From NCBI GenBank assembly GCA_020444205.1, contig JAHLLJ010000003.1, forward strand, positions 23,743-87,742: a stretch of 64,000 nucleotides of DNA, read 5' to 3'. Shown here piece after piece: positions 50,438 through 58,620 of the stretch. The notes below the pieces were generated by a model. It was not told the DNA's origin. It searched no databases and worked only from the letters and a program-made list of their open reading frames with translations. Source of the DNA: Deltaproteobacteria bacterium. Lineage in GTDB: Bacteria; Desulfobacterota; Desulfarculia; Desulfarculales; Desulfarculaceae. The translations under genes were made by a program, and so were the position numbers. How positions within the stretch are numbered: the first letter of the stretch is position 1; each line of letters begins with the position of its first letter.

Positions 50438-52468
50438 ATGGATTCTTGGCTACCCAGCGTTTGTCCCTTTGACTGCCCAGACACCTGCGGCCTTTTGGTG
50501 CGGGTGGAGGGGGGCAAGGCCACCGCGGTGAAGGGCGACCCGGATCACCCCTTCACCAAGGGTTTCATATGCCAAAAGATGGCCCAGTACCCCGCCAGGG
50601 TGCATCATCCTCATCGGCTCACTTCCCCGCTGCTGCGCACCGGACCCAAGGGATCGGGACAGTTTAAGCGGGTCACCTGGGACGAGGCCCTTTCCCTGGC
50701 CGCGGACAAGCTGGGCGAAACGGCGGATAGGTATGGGCCCGCCTCGGTCCTGCCCTATTCCTACGCCGGGCACATGGGCCATGTGCAGCGCAACGCGGGC
50801 AACGCCTTTTTTCATCGCCTGGGGGCCAGCAAGCTGGGCCGCACCATATGCAGTTCCACCGCCTCGGCCGGCTATGCTTTTAGCCTGGGCTCCGGCCCCG
50901 GCACCGATCTCAGCCAGAGCCGCCAGGCGGACCTGATCCTGGTCTGGGGCTGCAACATTCTGACCACCAACCTGCACGCTTGGCCCTGGTTCCAGGAGGC
51001 CAAAAAGCGCGGGGCCCGCCTGGTGGTAATCGATCCCTATGCCAACGAGACCGCGCGCAAGGCCGACACCCATATCAAGCTGCGTCCTGGGACCGACGCA
51101 GCCCTGGCCCTGGGCCTGATGCAGGTCATTATCAGCGAGGATCTGCTGGACCGGGAGTTCATCCAGGCCCACACCCTGGGTTTTGCCGAGCTCAAGGAGC
51201 GGGCCGCCCAGTACCCACCGGAGCGGGTGGCCGAGATCGCCGGGGTGCCCGAGGAACAGATCGTGGAGTTGGGCCGGGCTTATGGCCGGGCCAAGGCCCC
51301 TTACATCCGCACCGGTTGCGGGCCGGCCCGCCAGCTAAAGGGGGGCATGGCCATGCGCACCATCGCCCTTTTGCCTGCCCTGGTGGGGGCTTTCGAGCGC
51401 CCGGGCGGGGGTATTTTACGCAGCATCGGGGCTGGCGATTGTTTGGACCTTTCCCGCCTGAACGCTCAGGAGCTTTCCCCGGAGGGCACCCCCACGGTGA
51501 ACATGGTTGAGCTGGGTTCGGCCCTGGCTTTGGATACGCCCCGGCCCATCAATCTGCTGTGGGTGTATTTGTCCAATCCGGCGGTGGTGGCCCCGGACAC
51601 CTCGGCGGTGCTGCGGGGGCTGGCCCGGGAGGATCTGTTCCTGGTGTGCCAGGAGATGTTCTTGACCGAGACCGCCCGCTGGGCCGATCTGGTCTTACCC
51701 GGAGCCAGTTCCCTGGAGATGACCGATCTGCACACCGCCTATGGCCACCGCTGCGTGCAGATGGCCAAACCCATCATCGATCCGGTGGGTGAGTGCCGAT
51801 CCTTGTGGTCGGTGTTCCGGGAGATGGCCGGGCGCCTGGGCTTTGAGGAGGAGGTGTTCACCGCCGACGAAGAGCAGCACATCGCCTGGATGCTGGAGGG
51901 CGGCTCGCCCTGCCTGGAGGGCATCACTATGCAAAGCCTGGCCCAAGGCCGCCCCTTGCAGGCCGACATTCCGGCCAACCCCTACTCACGAGGCTTCCTC
52001 ACCCCCTCGGGTAAGGTGGAGTTCTACTCCGAGGCCATGGCCGCCCTGGGGCTGGACCCCTTGCCCAGCGGCGAGCCCAGCCGCGACGACGACCACGGCG
52101 GGGAGTATCCTCTGCAGCTCATCACTCCGCCGCGCAAGCAGTTTTTAAACTCCACCTTTAACGAGGTTGCCACTCAGCGGGAGCGGGCCGGGGAGGCTGA
52201 CCTTTTCTTGCATCCCCTGGACGCGGCGGCCCGGGGTATCGGCGACGGCGGCCTGGTTAGGGTGTATAACCGCCGGGGCGAGTGCCTGCTCAGGGCCAAG
52301 GTGAGCGACGCGGTGCTGCCCGGAGTCACCGTGGCCGAGGGACTGTACTGGGGAGCCCACACTCCCGGCGGCAAGGGCGCCAACCATCTCACCTCCCAGG
52401 CCCTGGCCGACGTGGGCGGCTCCAGCGCTTTCCACTGCAACCAGGTGGAGGTGGCCCCGGCGCCCTGA
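50438..52468 (+). CDS. Molybdopterin oxidoreductase, DMSO reductase family (cytoplasmic)
   Basis: A 676-residue Mo/W-bisPGD enzyme. The N-terminal iron-sulfur site is CPFDCPDTC (residues 9-17) with the fourth ligand in GFICQKM. RVTWDEALSLAADKLGE, DLILVWGCNILTTNLHAWPW and LVVIDPYANETARKADTHIK follow, and the C-terminal cofactor-binding domain ends with KGANHLTSQALADVGGSSAF. No TAT signal is visible, so it probably works in the cytoplasm. No electron-transfer partner genes flank it. Single-subunit relatives include thiosulfate/polysulfide-type, acetylene hydratase-like and biotin-sulfoxide-like enzymes; the reaction is not determined. Confidence 0.88.
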   Translation: MDSWLPSVCPFDCPDTCGLLVRVEGGKATAVKGDPDHPFTKGFICQKMAQYPARVHHPHRLTSPLLRTGPKGSGQFKRVTWDEALSLAADKLGETADRYGPASVLPYSYAGHMGHVQRNAGNAFFHRLGASKLGRTICSSTASAGYAFSLGSGPGTDLSQSRQADLILVWGCNILTTNLHAWPWFQEAKKRGARLVVIDPYANETARKADTHIKLRPGTDAALALGLMQVIISEDLLDREFIQAHTLGFAELKERAAQYPPERVAEIAGVPEEQIVELGRAYGRAKAPYIRTGCGPARQLKGGMAMRTIALLPALVGAFERPGGGILRSIGAGDCLDLSRLNAQELSPEGTPTVNMVELGSALALDTPRPINLLWVYLSNPAVVAPDTSAVLRGLAREDLFLVCQEMFLTETARWADLVLPGASSLEMTDLHTAYGHRCVQMAKPIIDPVGECRSLWSVFREMAGRLGFEEEVFTADEEQHIAWMLEGGSPCLEGITMQSLAQGRPLQADIPANPYSRGFLTPSGKVEFYSEAMAALGLDPLPSGEPSRDDDHGGEYPLQLITPPRKQFLNSTFNEVATQRERAGEADLFLHPLDAAARGIGDGGLVRVYNRRGECLLRAKVSDAVLPGVTVAEGLYWGAHTPGGKGANHLTSQALADVGGSSAFHCNQVEVAPAP

Positions 52469-52516
52469 AAAAACCCCTTCATCCCGGCAAAATGCTGGAC
52501 TCATGGGCCCGAAAAA

Positions 52517-52554
52517 GTGTATCAATGGGTATACATGTATACCTGTTGATACAC
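52517..52554. promoter_or_regulatory. 38-bp nested palindrome ahead of the second sigma-54 activator gene
   Basis: Outer arms GTGTATCAA (52517-52525) and TTGATACAC (52546-52554) enclose a perfect 16-bp palindrome GGTATACATGTATACC at 52528-52543. Only the two-base junctions on each side break the symmetry (34 of 38 positions symmetric). The Shine-Dalgarno GGAGG of the gene starts two bases later. Confidence 0.85.
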
Positions 52555-52564
52555 CGGAGGGGCC

Positions 52565-53965
52565 ATGGAGCAGGAGAGCAGGGAGCAGGAGCTGGCCCGG
52601 CTGCGTAAGGCCGTGCGCATGTACGAGCTGATCTTCAACAGCATCCACCACGGGGCCATGGTTACCGACGCCCAGGGGCGCATCACCCATTTCAACAAGC
52701 CTTACGGTCAGTTCCTGGGCCTAGACCCCACGGAGCACCTGGGGCGGCACTGCACCGAGACGGTGGAAAACACCCGCATGCACCTGGTGGCCCAGACCGG
52801 CAAGGCGGAGATCAACGCCACCCAGGAAATCAAGGGTCAGAGCATGGTGGTGCAGCGCATCCCCATCCGCCAGGACGGCAAGGTCATCGCGGTGTACGGC
52901 CAGGTGGTGTTCAAGGACGTGCGCGACGTGGGCCGCCTGGCCAAGAAGCTTTCTCTGCTGGAGTCCAAGGTCAAGCTCTACGAGCAGGAGCTGATCAACC
53001 TGCGCTCCACCCGCTACACCTTCCAGAGCATCGTGGGGGGCAGCAAGGCCATGCGGGCCCTGAAAAAGGAGGCCCTTAAGGCGGCGGCCAACGATCTACC
53101 GGTCTTGCTCACCGGCGAGAGCGGTACCGGCAAAGAGCTGTTTGCCCAGGCCATCCACCAGGGCAGCCCCCGCAAGATGCACCCCTTTGTGCGCATCAAC
53201 TGCGCGGCCATTCCGCGAGACTTACTGGAGTCGGAGCTGTTCGGCTATGAGAAGGGGGCCTTTACCGGGGCCCGGGCCGGAGGCAAGCCGGGCAAGCTGG
53301 AGCTGGCCCACCGGGGCACCCTGTTCCTGGACGAGATCGGCGATTTGCCCCTGGAGATGCAGCCCAAGCTCTTGCGGGCCTTGGAAGAAAAGGAGTTCGA
53401 GCGGGTGGGGGGCACCAAGCCGCTGCGCTCGGACTTCCGGGTGGTGGCGGCCACCAACCAAAGCCTGCAAGAGATGATCGCCCAGCGCGCCTTTCGCAGC
53501 GACCTATTCTATCGTCTCAACGTGATCCCTTTGCGCATTCCGCCCCTGCGGGAGCGGCGGGGAGATATCGGTGAACTGGCCGGGCACTTCCTGGCCCAAA
53601 TGGCCGGGGAGATGGCCCTGCCGAGTATCAAGCTGGACCCCGAGGCCGGGCGGGTGCTGGGCTCCTTTGCCTGGCCGGGCAACGTGCGCGAGCTGAGCAA
53701 TGTCTTGGAGCGGGCGGTGTTCAACCTGGAGGGCGACACCATCCGCCTATCTCATTTGCCCCTGTATCTGCACCGGGAGGCGGGGGATGGGGATTTGGGC
53801 GGGGCCACCATCAAAAGCGTGCAGGCCCAGGCCGAGGCCGACGCCATACGCATGGCCTTAAAAGAATCGGGCTACAACAAGGCCCTGGCCGCCAGGCGCC
53901 TGGGCATCCACCGCACCCTTTTATATAAGAAAATGAAAAAGTACGGCCTGCCCCTTAAACCGTAA
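52565..53965 (+). CDS. PAS-domain sigma-54 enhancer-binding activator (Fis-type HTH), second
   Basis: A 466-residue activator. Order: PAS domain (about residues 8-125; YELIFNSIHHGAMVTDAQGR), a coiled linker, an AAA+ domain with Walker [13 protein letters not shown], the GAFTGA loop (EKGAFTGARAGGKPG) and LFLDEIGDLPLEMQPKLLRA, then a Fis-type helix-turn-helix (YNKALAARRLGIHRTLLYKK). It lacks a receiver domain, so the PAS domain probably senses a ligand directly. It is convergent with the CoA-transferase gene, which, with the SDR gene, has good sigma-54 promoters; these are its likely targets. The nested palindrome at its own start suggests autoregulation. Confidence 0.93.
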   Translation: MEQESREQELARLRKAVRMYELIFNSIHHGAMVTDAQGRITHFNKPYGQFLGLDPTEHLGRHCTETVENTRMHLVAQTGKAEINATQEIKGQSMVVQRIPIRQDGKVIAVYGQVVFKDVRDVGRLAKKLSLLESKVKLYEQELINLRSTRYTFQSIVGGSKAMRALKKEALKAAANDLPVLLTGESGTGKELFAQAIHQGSPRKMHPFVRINCAAIPRDLLESELFGYEKGAFTGARAGGKPGKLELAHRGTLFLDEIGDLPLEMQPKLLRALEEKEFERVGGTKPLRSDFRVVAATNQSLQEMIAQRAFRSDLFYRLNVIPLRIPPLRERRGDIGELAGHFLAQMAGEMALPSIKLDPEAGRVLGSFAWPGNVRELSNVLERAVFNLEGDTIRLSHLPLYLHREAGDGDLGGATIKSVQAQAEADAIRMALKESGYNKALAARRLGIHRTLLYKKMKKYGLPLKP

Positions 53966-53991
53966 AAGCAAAGCGTATCAAATTTGCTACA

Positions 53992-56010
53992 TCAGCAGGT
54001 AGGCTTGTTCCACTCCCGCAAGGCCTGGCGGGCCCGCTCGCCGCTTGAATGCATGCCCGGCTCCAGGCGAAGCCTTTGCAGGCAGTCGCCCAGGTGCATG
54101 CGCAAAAAGGCGTTGGCCGAGTAGCGGGTCACCTTGGCGTAGTAATGTTCAACTAAGTACTTCACCATCTCCAAATAAGGGGGCACCAGCTCCGGGGTGA
54201 TGGAGAAGTTGTCGTAGTTGACGATGGCGTCCACCTTGCGGCCCAGCGGGGCCACCACCGCGGCTACCGCCTGCTTGATTTGGTCGATCTTCAGCCAGCT
54301 GTTTACGCTCAAGCCGTCGAAATTAACAAAGAAAAGGTTCTGATTTTCATCGTAGCTCAGGCGCTGGGCCAGGCTCAGGCTGGAGTTGACGTCCTCCTTG
54401 AGGCCCATGGGCTCCTTACGGAACAGGCGCTGGTCCATGGTCTTGAGCTCCGGAGCCATGGCCGGCTTGAAGGTCATGTGGGCCAGGATGTCGCGCTCCA
54501 GATCCACCCCCGGGGCGATCTCGCTGAGCACCAGGCCCTCGGGGCCCAGGGTGAACACGCAACGTTCGGTGACGTACAGGGCGGGCTGGCCCAGGCGCTG
54601 GGCGTAGTCGCCGGAAAAGGTTACGTGCTCCACCTGCTCCACGAACTTGACCTCGCTGCCCTCCTTTTCGATGGTCAGAGTTCCATCATTCACTTTAACT
54701 TTCAGGCCGCAGGCGGTGAAGGTGCCTACGAACACGACTCTTTTGGCGTTTTGGCTGATGTTGATGAAACCGCCGGCCCCGGCCAGGCGAGGACCGAAGC
54801 GGCTCACGTTGAGGTTGCCCCGGCGGTCGGCCTGGGCCAGGCCCAGCACCGCGATATCCAGGCCGCCCCCATCGTAGAAATCGAACTGATAGGGCTGGTC
54901 CACCACCGCGTCGGTGTTGCTGGCCGCCCCGAAGTTCAGGCCCCCGGCGGGCACCCCGCCCACCACCCCCGGCTCGGCAGTTATAGTAATTGATTTAAGT
55001 ATGTCCTCCTCGTTGGCCACGCTGGCCACGCCCTCGGGCATGCCGATGCCCAGGTTTACGATGTCGTGGGGCCTTAGCTCCTGGGCCGCCCGGCGGGCGA
55101 TTACCTTGCGCGGGCTCAAAGGCATGGGGGCGATGTCCCGGCTGGGTACCTTGATCTCCCCGCTAAAGGAGGGGTTGTAGACCTCAGCGAAGGTTTGCCA
55201 GTGATTTTCCGGCCTTGCCTTGACCACACAGTCCACGTGGATGCCCGGCACCTTCACCTCGCGGGGCTTCAGGGTGCCCCGCTCGGCGATGCGCTCCACC
55301 TGGGCGATGACCAGGCCGCCGGAGTTCTTGGCCGCCATGGCCAGGGCCAGGCTCTCCAGGGTCAGGGCCTCCTTTTCCATGGTCAGGTTGCCGTCGGTGT
55401 CCGCGGTGGTGGCCCGGATGATGGCCACGTCGATGGGCAGAGTCTTGTAGGCCAGGTACTCGCGGCCATCGAACTCGATAAGCTCCACCAACTCCTCGGT
55501 GGTGATTTCGTTTATCTTGCCGCCGTCCAGGCGCGGGTCCACAAAGGTATTGAGGCCCACGGTGCTGATGGTGCGCGGCTTGCGGGCGGCGATGTCCCGG
55601 TACATGTGGGCGATGATGCCCTGCGGCAGGTTGTAGGCCTGTATTTTGTTTTGCAAAGCAAGCTGTTGCAGCTTGGGCACCAGGCCCCAGTGACCGCCCA
55701 CCACCCGGCCCACCAAGCCCTCATGGCCCAGGTGGTTCAGGCCTTTCTCACCCCCGTCGCCTTGGCCCGCGGCATATACCAGGGTAAGGCCGCGCGGCGC
55801 GCCCTCGTCCAAGAAGCGCTCCTCCAGGGCGATGGCCAACTCCTCGGGAAAGCCGATGCCCACAAAGCCGCCGGTGGCCACGGTGTCGTGGTCCTTGATC
55901 AGGGCCACCGCCTCTTGGGGGGTGACCACCTTGTTCTTGGGCCTGCCTACCGGCGAGAGCTCGCCGAGCAAGGGGTGGTTTTTGGAGTTGGGCTTTTTAC
56001 CGGGGTTCAT
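53992..56010 (-). CDS. Fused acyl-CoA:acetate/3-ketoacid CoA-transferase with C-terminal extension
   Basis: A 672-residue single-chain CoA-transferase. The alpha-like half starts [20 protein letters not shown] with [16 protein letters not shown]; the beta-like half has [20 protein letters not shown] and the catalytic glutamate in [19 protein letters not shown]. It is about 130 residues longer than the usual fused enzyme; the extra C-terminal region ([20 protein letters not shown] onward) looks like an alpha/beta domain, possibly STAS-like. ATG 56010 with AAGGAGCAGCAAC is chosen; the longer frame would begin upstream of the sigma-54 start site. It probably activates an imported acid as its CoA ester using acetyl-CoA or succinyl-CoA. 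Confidence 0.9.
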   Translation of the reverse strand: MNPGKKPNSKNHPLLGELSPVGRPKNKVVTPQEAVALIKDHDTVATGGFVGIGFPEELAIALEERFLDEGAPRGLTLVYAAGQGDGGEKGLNHLGHEGLVGRVVGGHWGLVPKLQQLALQNKIQAYNLPQGIIAHMYRDIAARKPRTISTVGLNTFVDPRLDGGKINEITTEELVELIEFDGREYLAYKTLPIDVAIIRATTADTDGNLTMEKEALTLESLALAMAAKNSGGLVIAQVERIAERGTLKPREVKVPGIHVDCVVKARPENHWQTFAEVYNPSFSGEIKVPSRDIAPMPLSPRKVIARRAAQELRPHDIVNLGIGMPEGVASVANEEDILKSITITAEPGVVGGVPAGGLNFGAASNTDAVVDQPYQFDFYDGGGLDIAVLGLAQADRRGNLNVSRFGPRLAGAGGFINISQNAKRVVFVGTFTACGLKVKVNDGTLTIEKEGSEVKFVEQVEHVTFSGDYAQRLGQPALYVTERCVFTLGPEGLVLSEIAPGVDLERDILAHMTFKPAMAPELKTMDQRLFRKEPMGLKEDVNSSLSLAQRLSYDENQNLFFVNFDGLSVNSWLKIDQIKQAVAAVVAPLGRKVDAIVNYDNFSITPELVPPYLEMVKYLVEHYYAKVTRYSANAFLRMHLGDCLQRLRLEPGMHSSGERARQALREWNKPTC

Positions 56011-56065
56011 GTTGCTGCTCCTTATCGAGTTGGGATAGGCCGCCAGGGCGACGGCCATCTCATGA

Positions 56066-56081
56066 TGCAAAAAAGGTGCCT
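56066..56081 (-). promoter_or_regulatory. Sigma-54 promoter of the CoA-transferase gene
   Basis: On the minus strand AGGCACCTTTTTTGCA matches TGGCACG-N4-TTGCA except for the first T and seventh G, with GG and GC ten bases apart. It predicts a start near 56055 and a leader of about 45 bases. Confidence 0.82.
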
Positions 56082-56106
56082 CGCATCTCAACCGCTTCCT
56101 TGACAA

Positions 56107-56122
56107 GGGCACAGGACTTGCT
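56107..56122 (+). promoter_or_regulatory. Sigma-54 promoter of the SDR gene
   Basis: GGGCACAGGACTTGCT keeps GGCAC and TTGC with the correct GG-N10-GC spacing. The start would be near 56133, 55 bases ahead of the ATG at 56188. It is back to back with the promoter at 56066-56081. Confidence 0.75.
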
Positions 56123-56144
56123 TGGTCTGATATGGTATTGACCA
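56123..56144. promoter_or_regulatory. Inverted repeat in the divergent sigma-54 region
   Basis: TGGTC-N12-GACCA. It overlaps the likely start of the SDR transcript and lies about 70-90 bases upstream of the CoA-transferase start, so it could be an activator or repressor site. It is not an obvious copy of the palindrome at 52517-52554. Confidence 0.35.
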
Positions 56145-56187
56145 CCCCGGATGGGGACGGAGATTTGAGTTATACGAGGAGACGAGC

Positions 56188-56973
56188 ATGTTGCAGATAA
56201 AAGACGCGGTGGCGGTGATTACCGGAGGGGCAAGCGGCATCGGCCTGTCCCTGGCCCAATACTGGGCCTCCCGGGGCGGCAAGGTGGTGCTGGCCGACCT
56301 GTTCCCCGAGGCCCTGGCCCAGGCCAAGGAGCAGATCGACGGCCCGGTGCACACCGTGGCCTGCGACGTTACCAAGGAAGAGGACAACACCCGCCTGGCT
56401 GCCGAGGCCATAGAGGCCTTTGGGGCCATCAACCTGGTGGCTCCTTTCGCGGGCATCATCAAGGACGGCCTGTTCCTGGGCGCGGACCGCGAGGGCAAGC
56501 AGGTGCTGCGCAAAATGCCCCTGGAGCAGTTCGAGAGCGTGATCAAGGTGAACCTCACCGGGGTGTTCCTCACCGTGCGCGAGTGCGGCGAGCAGATGGT
56601 CAACCACGGCTGCCGGGGCCTGATCTGCTTCATCTCCTCCACCGGCTCTCTGGGCACCGCCGGGCAGATAAACTACGCCTCCACCAAGGCGGCCATGTCG
56701 GTGATGCCCAAGGTGATCACCGGCGAGTTCATGCGCCGGGGCCTGTCCGGGCGCATCCGCTGCGTGGCCGTGGCTCCGGGCTACGTAGGCACGGCCATGG
56801 TCAAGGGCATGAACCAGAAGGCCTTGTATAAGATTCTGGACGAGGTGCCCATCGGGCGGCTCATTGAGCCCGAGGAGGTGGCCTCCCTGGTGGGCGAGCT
56901 GTATCGCAACGAGGCCCTGAGCGGGGAGGTGTACTTCATCCACGGCGGCCTGCGCCTGGGGTCACGCGGATAG
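56188..56973 (+). CDS. Short-chain dehydrogenase/reductase (SDR)
   Basis: A 261-residue classical SDR. The nucleotide-binding motif is AVITGGASGIGLSLAQYW, followed by VVLADLF, where the acidic residue suggests NAD(H). The catalytic serine lies in ISSTGSLGTAGQ and the Tyr/Lys pair in NYASTKAAMSV. The segment NLVAPFAGI replaces the usual NNAG, a modest deviation. It likely oxidises or reduces a hydroxyacyl-CoA or hydroxy acid in the pathway fed by the divergent CoA-transferase; both carry sigma-54 promoters. A good ribosome site (GAGGAGACGAGC) precedes the ATG. Confidence 0.9.
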   Translation: MLQIKDAVAVITGGASGIGLSLAQYWASRGGKVVLADLFPEALAQAKEQIDGPVHTVACDVTKEEDNTRLAAEAIEAFGAINLVAPFAGIIKDGLFLGADREGKQVLRKMPLEQFESVIKVNLTGVFLTVRECGEQMVNHGCRGLICFISSTGSLGTAGQINYASTKAAMSVMPKVITGEFMRRGLSGRIRCVAVAPGYVGTAMVKGMNQKALYKILDEVPIGRLIEPEEVASLVGELYRNEALSGEVYFIHGGLRLGSRG

Positions 56974-56988
56974 CCAGGTTTCAGCCTC

Positions 56989-57022
56989 AAAAAAGGCTCC
57001 CGCCGGACCGCCCGGCGGGAGC
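56989..57022 (-). terminator. Terminator of the HD/HD-GYP gene (and convergent SDR gene)
   Basis: GCTCCCGCCGG (56996-57006) pairs with CCGGCGGGAGC (57012-57022). On the minus strand it is followed by TTTTTT, a full intrinsic terminator; on the plus strand only a weak TTGG follows. Confidence 0.88.
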
Positions 57023-57041
57023 TTGGCTTCTGGGCGTTAGC

Positions 57042-58304
57042 CTAAGCAGGCCGCAGAGAAAATTCATCCTGATAGAACTCACCGGCCTTGGCCTGCTGGT
57101 CGGCCACCTGGTGGGATATCTCGGCGAAGTCATCCCCCACCAGATCCACAAACTGCCGGTCCAGATGGTCCCGCCCGGCCATGCCCTCCAGGATGGCCAT
57201 GACCTTGTCCTTGCCCAGGGACTCGCGGTAAGGCCGCTCCTCGGTAAGGGCGGTGAACACGTCGGCCACGGACATGATGCGCGCCCCCAGGTTCAGGCTG
57301 TCGCGGTCGTGATGAAAGGGGTAGCCCGAGCCGTCGAGCTTTTCGTGGTGAAAGGCGGCCCATTCGGCGATCTGCTGCATGCCCTCGATGTTGTTGATCA
57401 CCTCATAAGAGTGGTAGGTGTGGGCCTTCATCACCGCCATCTCGTCTTCGTCCAGCTTACCGGGCTTTTCCAGGATGCGGTTGGGCACGGCCATTTTGCC
57501 GATGTCGTGCAAATTGCCCGCGATCTCCATGAGCTTGACCTCGTTGTTGGTGAAGCCGTGCAACCGGGAGATCAGCTTGGCCGCCGCGGCCACCCCGGAG
57601 GAGTGGGTGGCGGTGAAACGGGAGCGGAAGTCGATGACGCTACAGAAGAGCTTGGCCACGTCCTCCACCACGTCCAGGCCCACGTCCGCCTTTTTGTAGG
57701 GGCCCCGGTTGAGCAGCAGGGAGTACATGCGGGGCGCGGCCAAGTCCAGCCAAAACTCCTCGCGGCGCGCCGCTTCCAGGAATAGCTCCACCACCTGGGG
57801 ATGGACGGTCCAGCCTGAGAGCGCCTGGACTCGCTGGATCACCTTTTGGTGCTGGTGCAGGATGTATTGCCCACGATCCACCCAGCGCTCCACGTGGTCG
57901 GCCAACAGGATGACCTGGGCGTTGAACACGGTGGGGTTTTCAAGAGACTCGTCCCAGTCGGACCACCGGCGGTGGTGATACAGCACCGCCTCGGCCTCCT
58001 TGGCCAGCCAGGGCACGCTCTTGAATAAGAGCCAGCCCCTGAGACAGTGCTCCCCGGCGTCGTTCTCCTCGAAACGATGCAGGGCCTCCATTTCCTCCAC
58101 CGAGGTGGCCCCTATGTCGTGCAACACGGCGGCGGAGAAGATGTTCTCCAGGCTTTGTTGATTAAGGTTAGCCACCCGGCCCATTTCCCAGACAATGAAG
58201 GCGGTCCGCAGTTGATGCTGGGACAATTCCGGGTTGGCCAGATCCATGGCGTTGGACAGGGAAAGAATGATGTTGCCTAAATTGATGGAAAAAGGCCGCT
58301 GCAT
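57042..58304 (-). CDS. Tandem HD / HD-GYP domain protein (putative c-di-GMP phosphodiesterase)
   Basis: A 420-residue cytoplasmic protein with two metal-dependent phosphohydrolase domains. The N-terminal HD domain (about residues 20-190) has AAVLHDIGATS and VLYHHRRWSDW. The C-terminal domain (about 225-400) has the full HD-GYP signature: NLHDIGKMAVPNRILEKPGK, KAHTYHSYEVI, FHHEKLDGSGYP and RIMSVADVFTALTEERPYRE. HD-GYP enzymes hydrolyse cyclic di-GMP (or, in some, cGAMP). There is no receiver or membrane segment, so the first HD domain may be the sensing or regulatory part. ATG 58304 is taken as start; a GTG five codons upstream is possible. It is transcribed alone. Confidence 0.9.
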   Translation of the reverse strand: MQRPFSINLGNIILSLSNAMDLANPELSQHQLRTAFIVWEMGRVANLNQQSLENIFSAAVLHDIGATSVEEMEALHRFEENDAGEHCLRGWLLFKSVPWLAKEAEAVLYHHRRWSDWDESLENPTVFNAQVILLADHVERWVDRGQYILHQHQKVIQRVQALSGWTVHPQVVELFLEAARREEFWLDLAAPRMYSLLLNRGPYKKADVGLDVVEDVAKLFCSVIDFRSRFTATHSSGVAAAAKLISRLHGFTNNEVKLMEIAGNLHDIGKMAVPNRILEKPGKLDEDEMAVMKAHTYHSYEVINNIEGMQQIAEWAAFHHEKLDGSGYPFHHDRDSLNLGARIMSVADVFTALTEERPYRESLGKDKVMAILEGMAGRDHLDRQFVDLVGDDFAEISHQVADQQAKAGEFYQDEFSLRPA

Positions 58305-58620
58305 GATCGCACCCCCCACAGTATTGGCAGTAGTCGTGAGGCTGCTGATGCAAGCCCGTGCCTAAGGGAGATCCTTGGTGCTGCGGGGTGGCGAACAGCA
58401 ACCGTCCAGTTGGGAACACCTCTAAACGAGTTGAACCAACCGTTCTAATGATAGCTTAGCAATTACCGCTAAGTATAAGCCTATTAACCAATACTGGTAA
58501 CCTATTTCCTGATTACCTTTCCAGCCGATTGAGCGGGGAACAGGACCTAAGAAAGGCCCGGACGCCTCTGGAGAGCGTCCGGGCCTTGGCGGGCCAGGGA
58601 AGCTTAGGGCCCTTATTTGC
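58305..58620. other. 316-base region between the MFS and HD-GYP genes
   Basis: It contains the MFS terminator at 58549-58585 and an AT-richer stretch with an inverted repeat CTTAGC-AATTACC-GCTAAG at 58455-58473 upstream of the HD-GYP gene, a possible operator. No gene is seen. Confidence 0.4.
58549..58585 (-). terminator. Terminator of the OFA-type MFS gene
   Basis: GGCCCGGACGC (58555-58565) pairs with GCGTCCGGGCC (58575-58585); on the minus strand TTTCTT follows. Confidence 0.85.
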
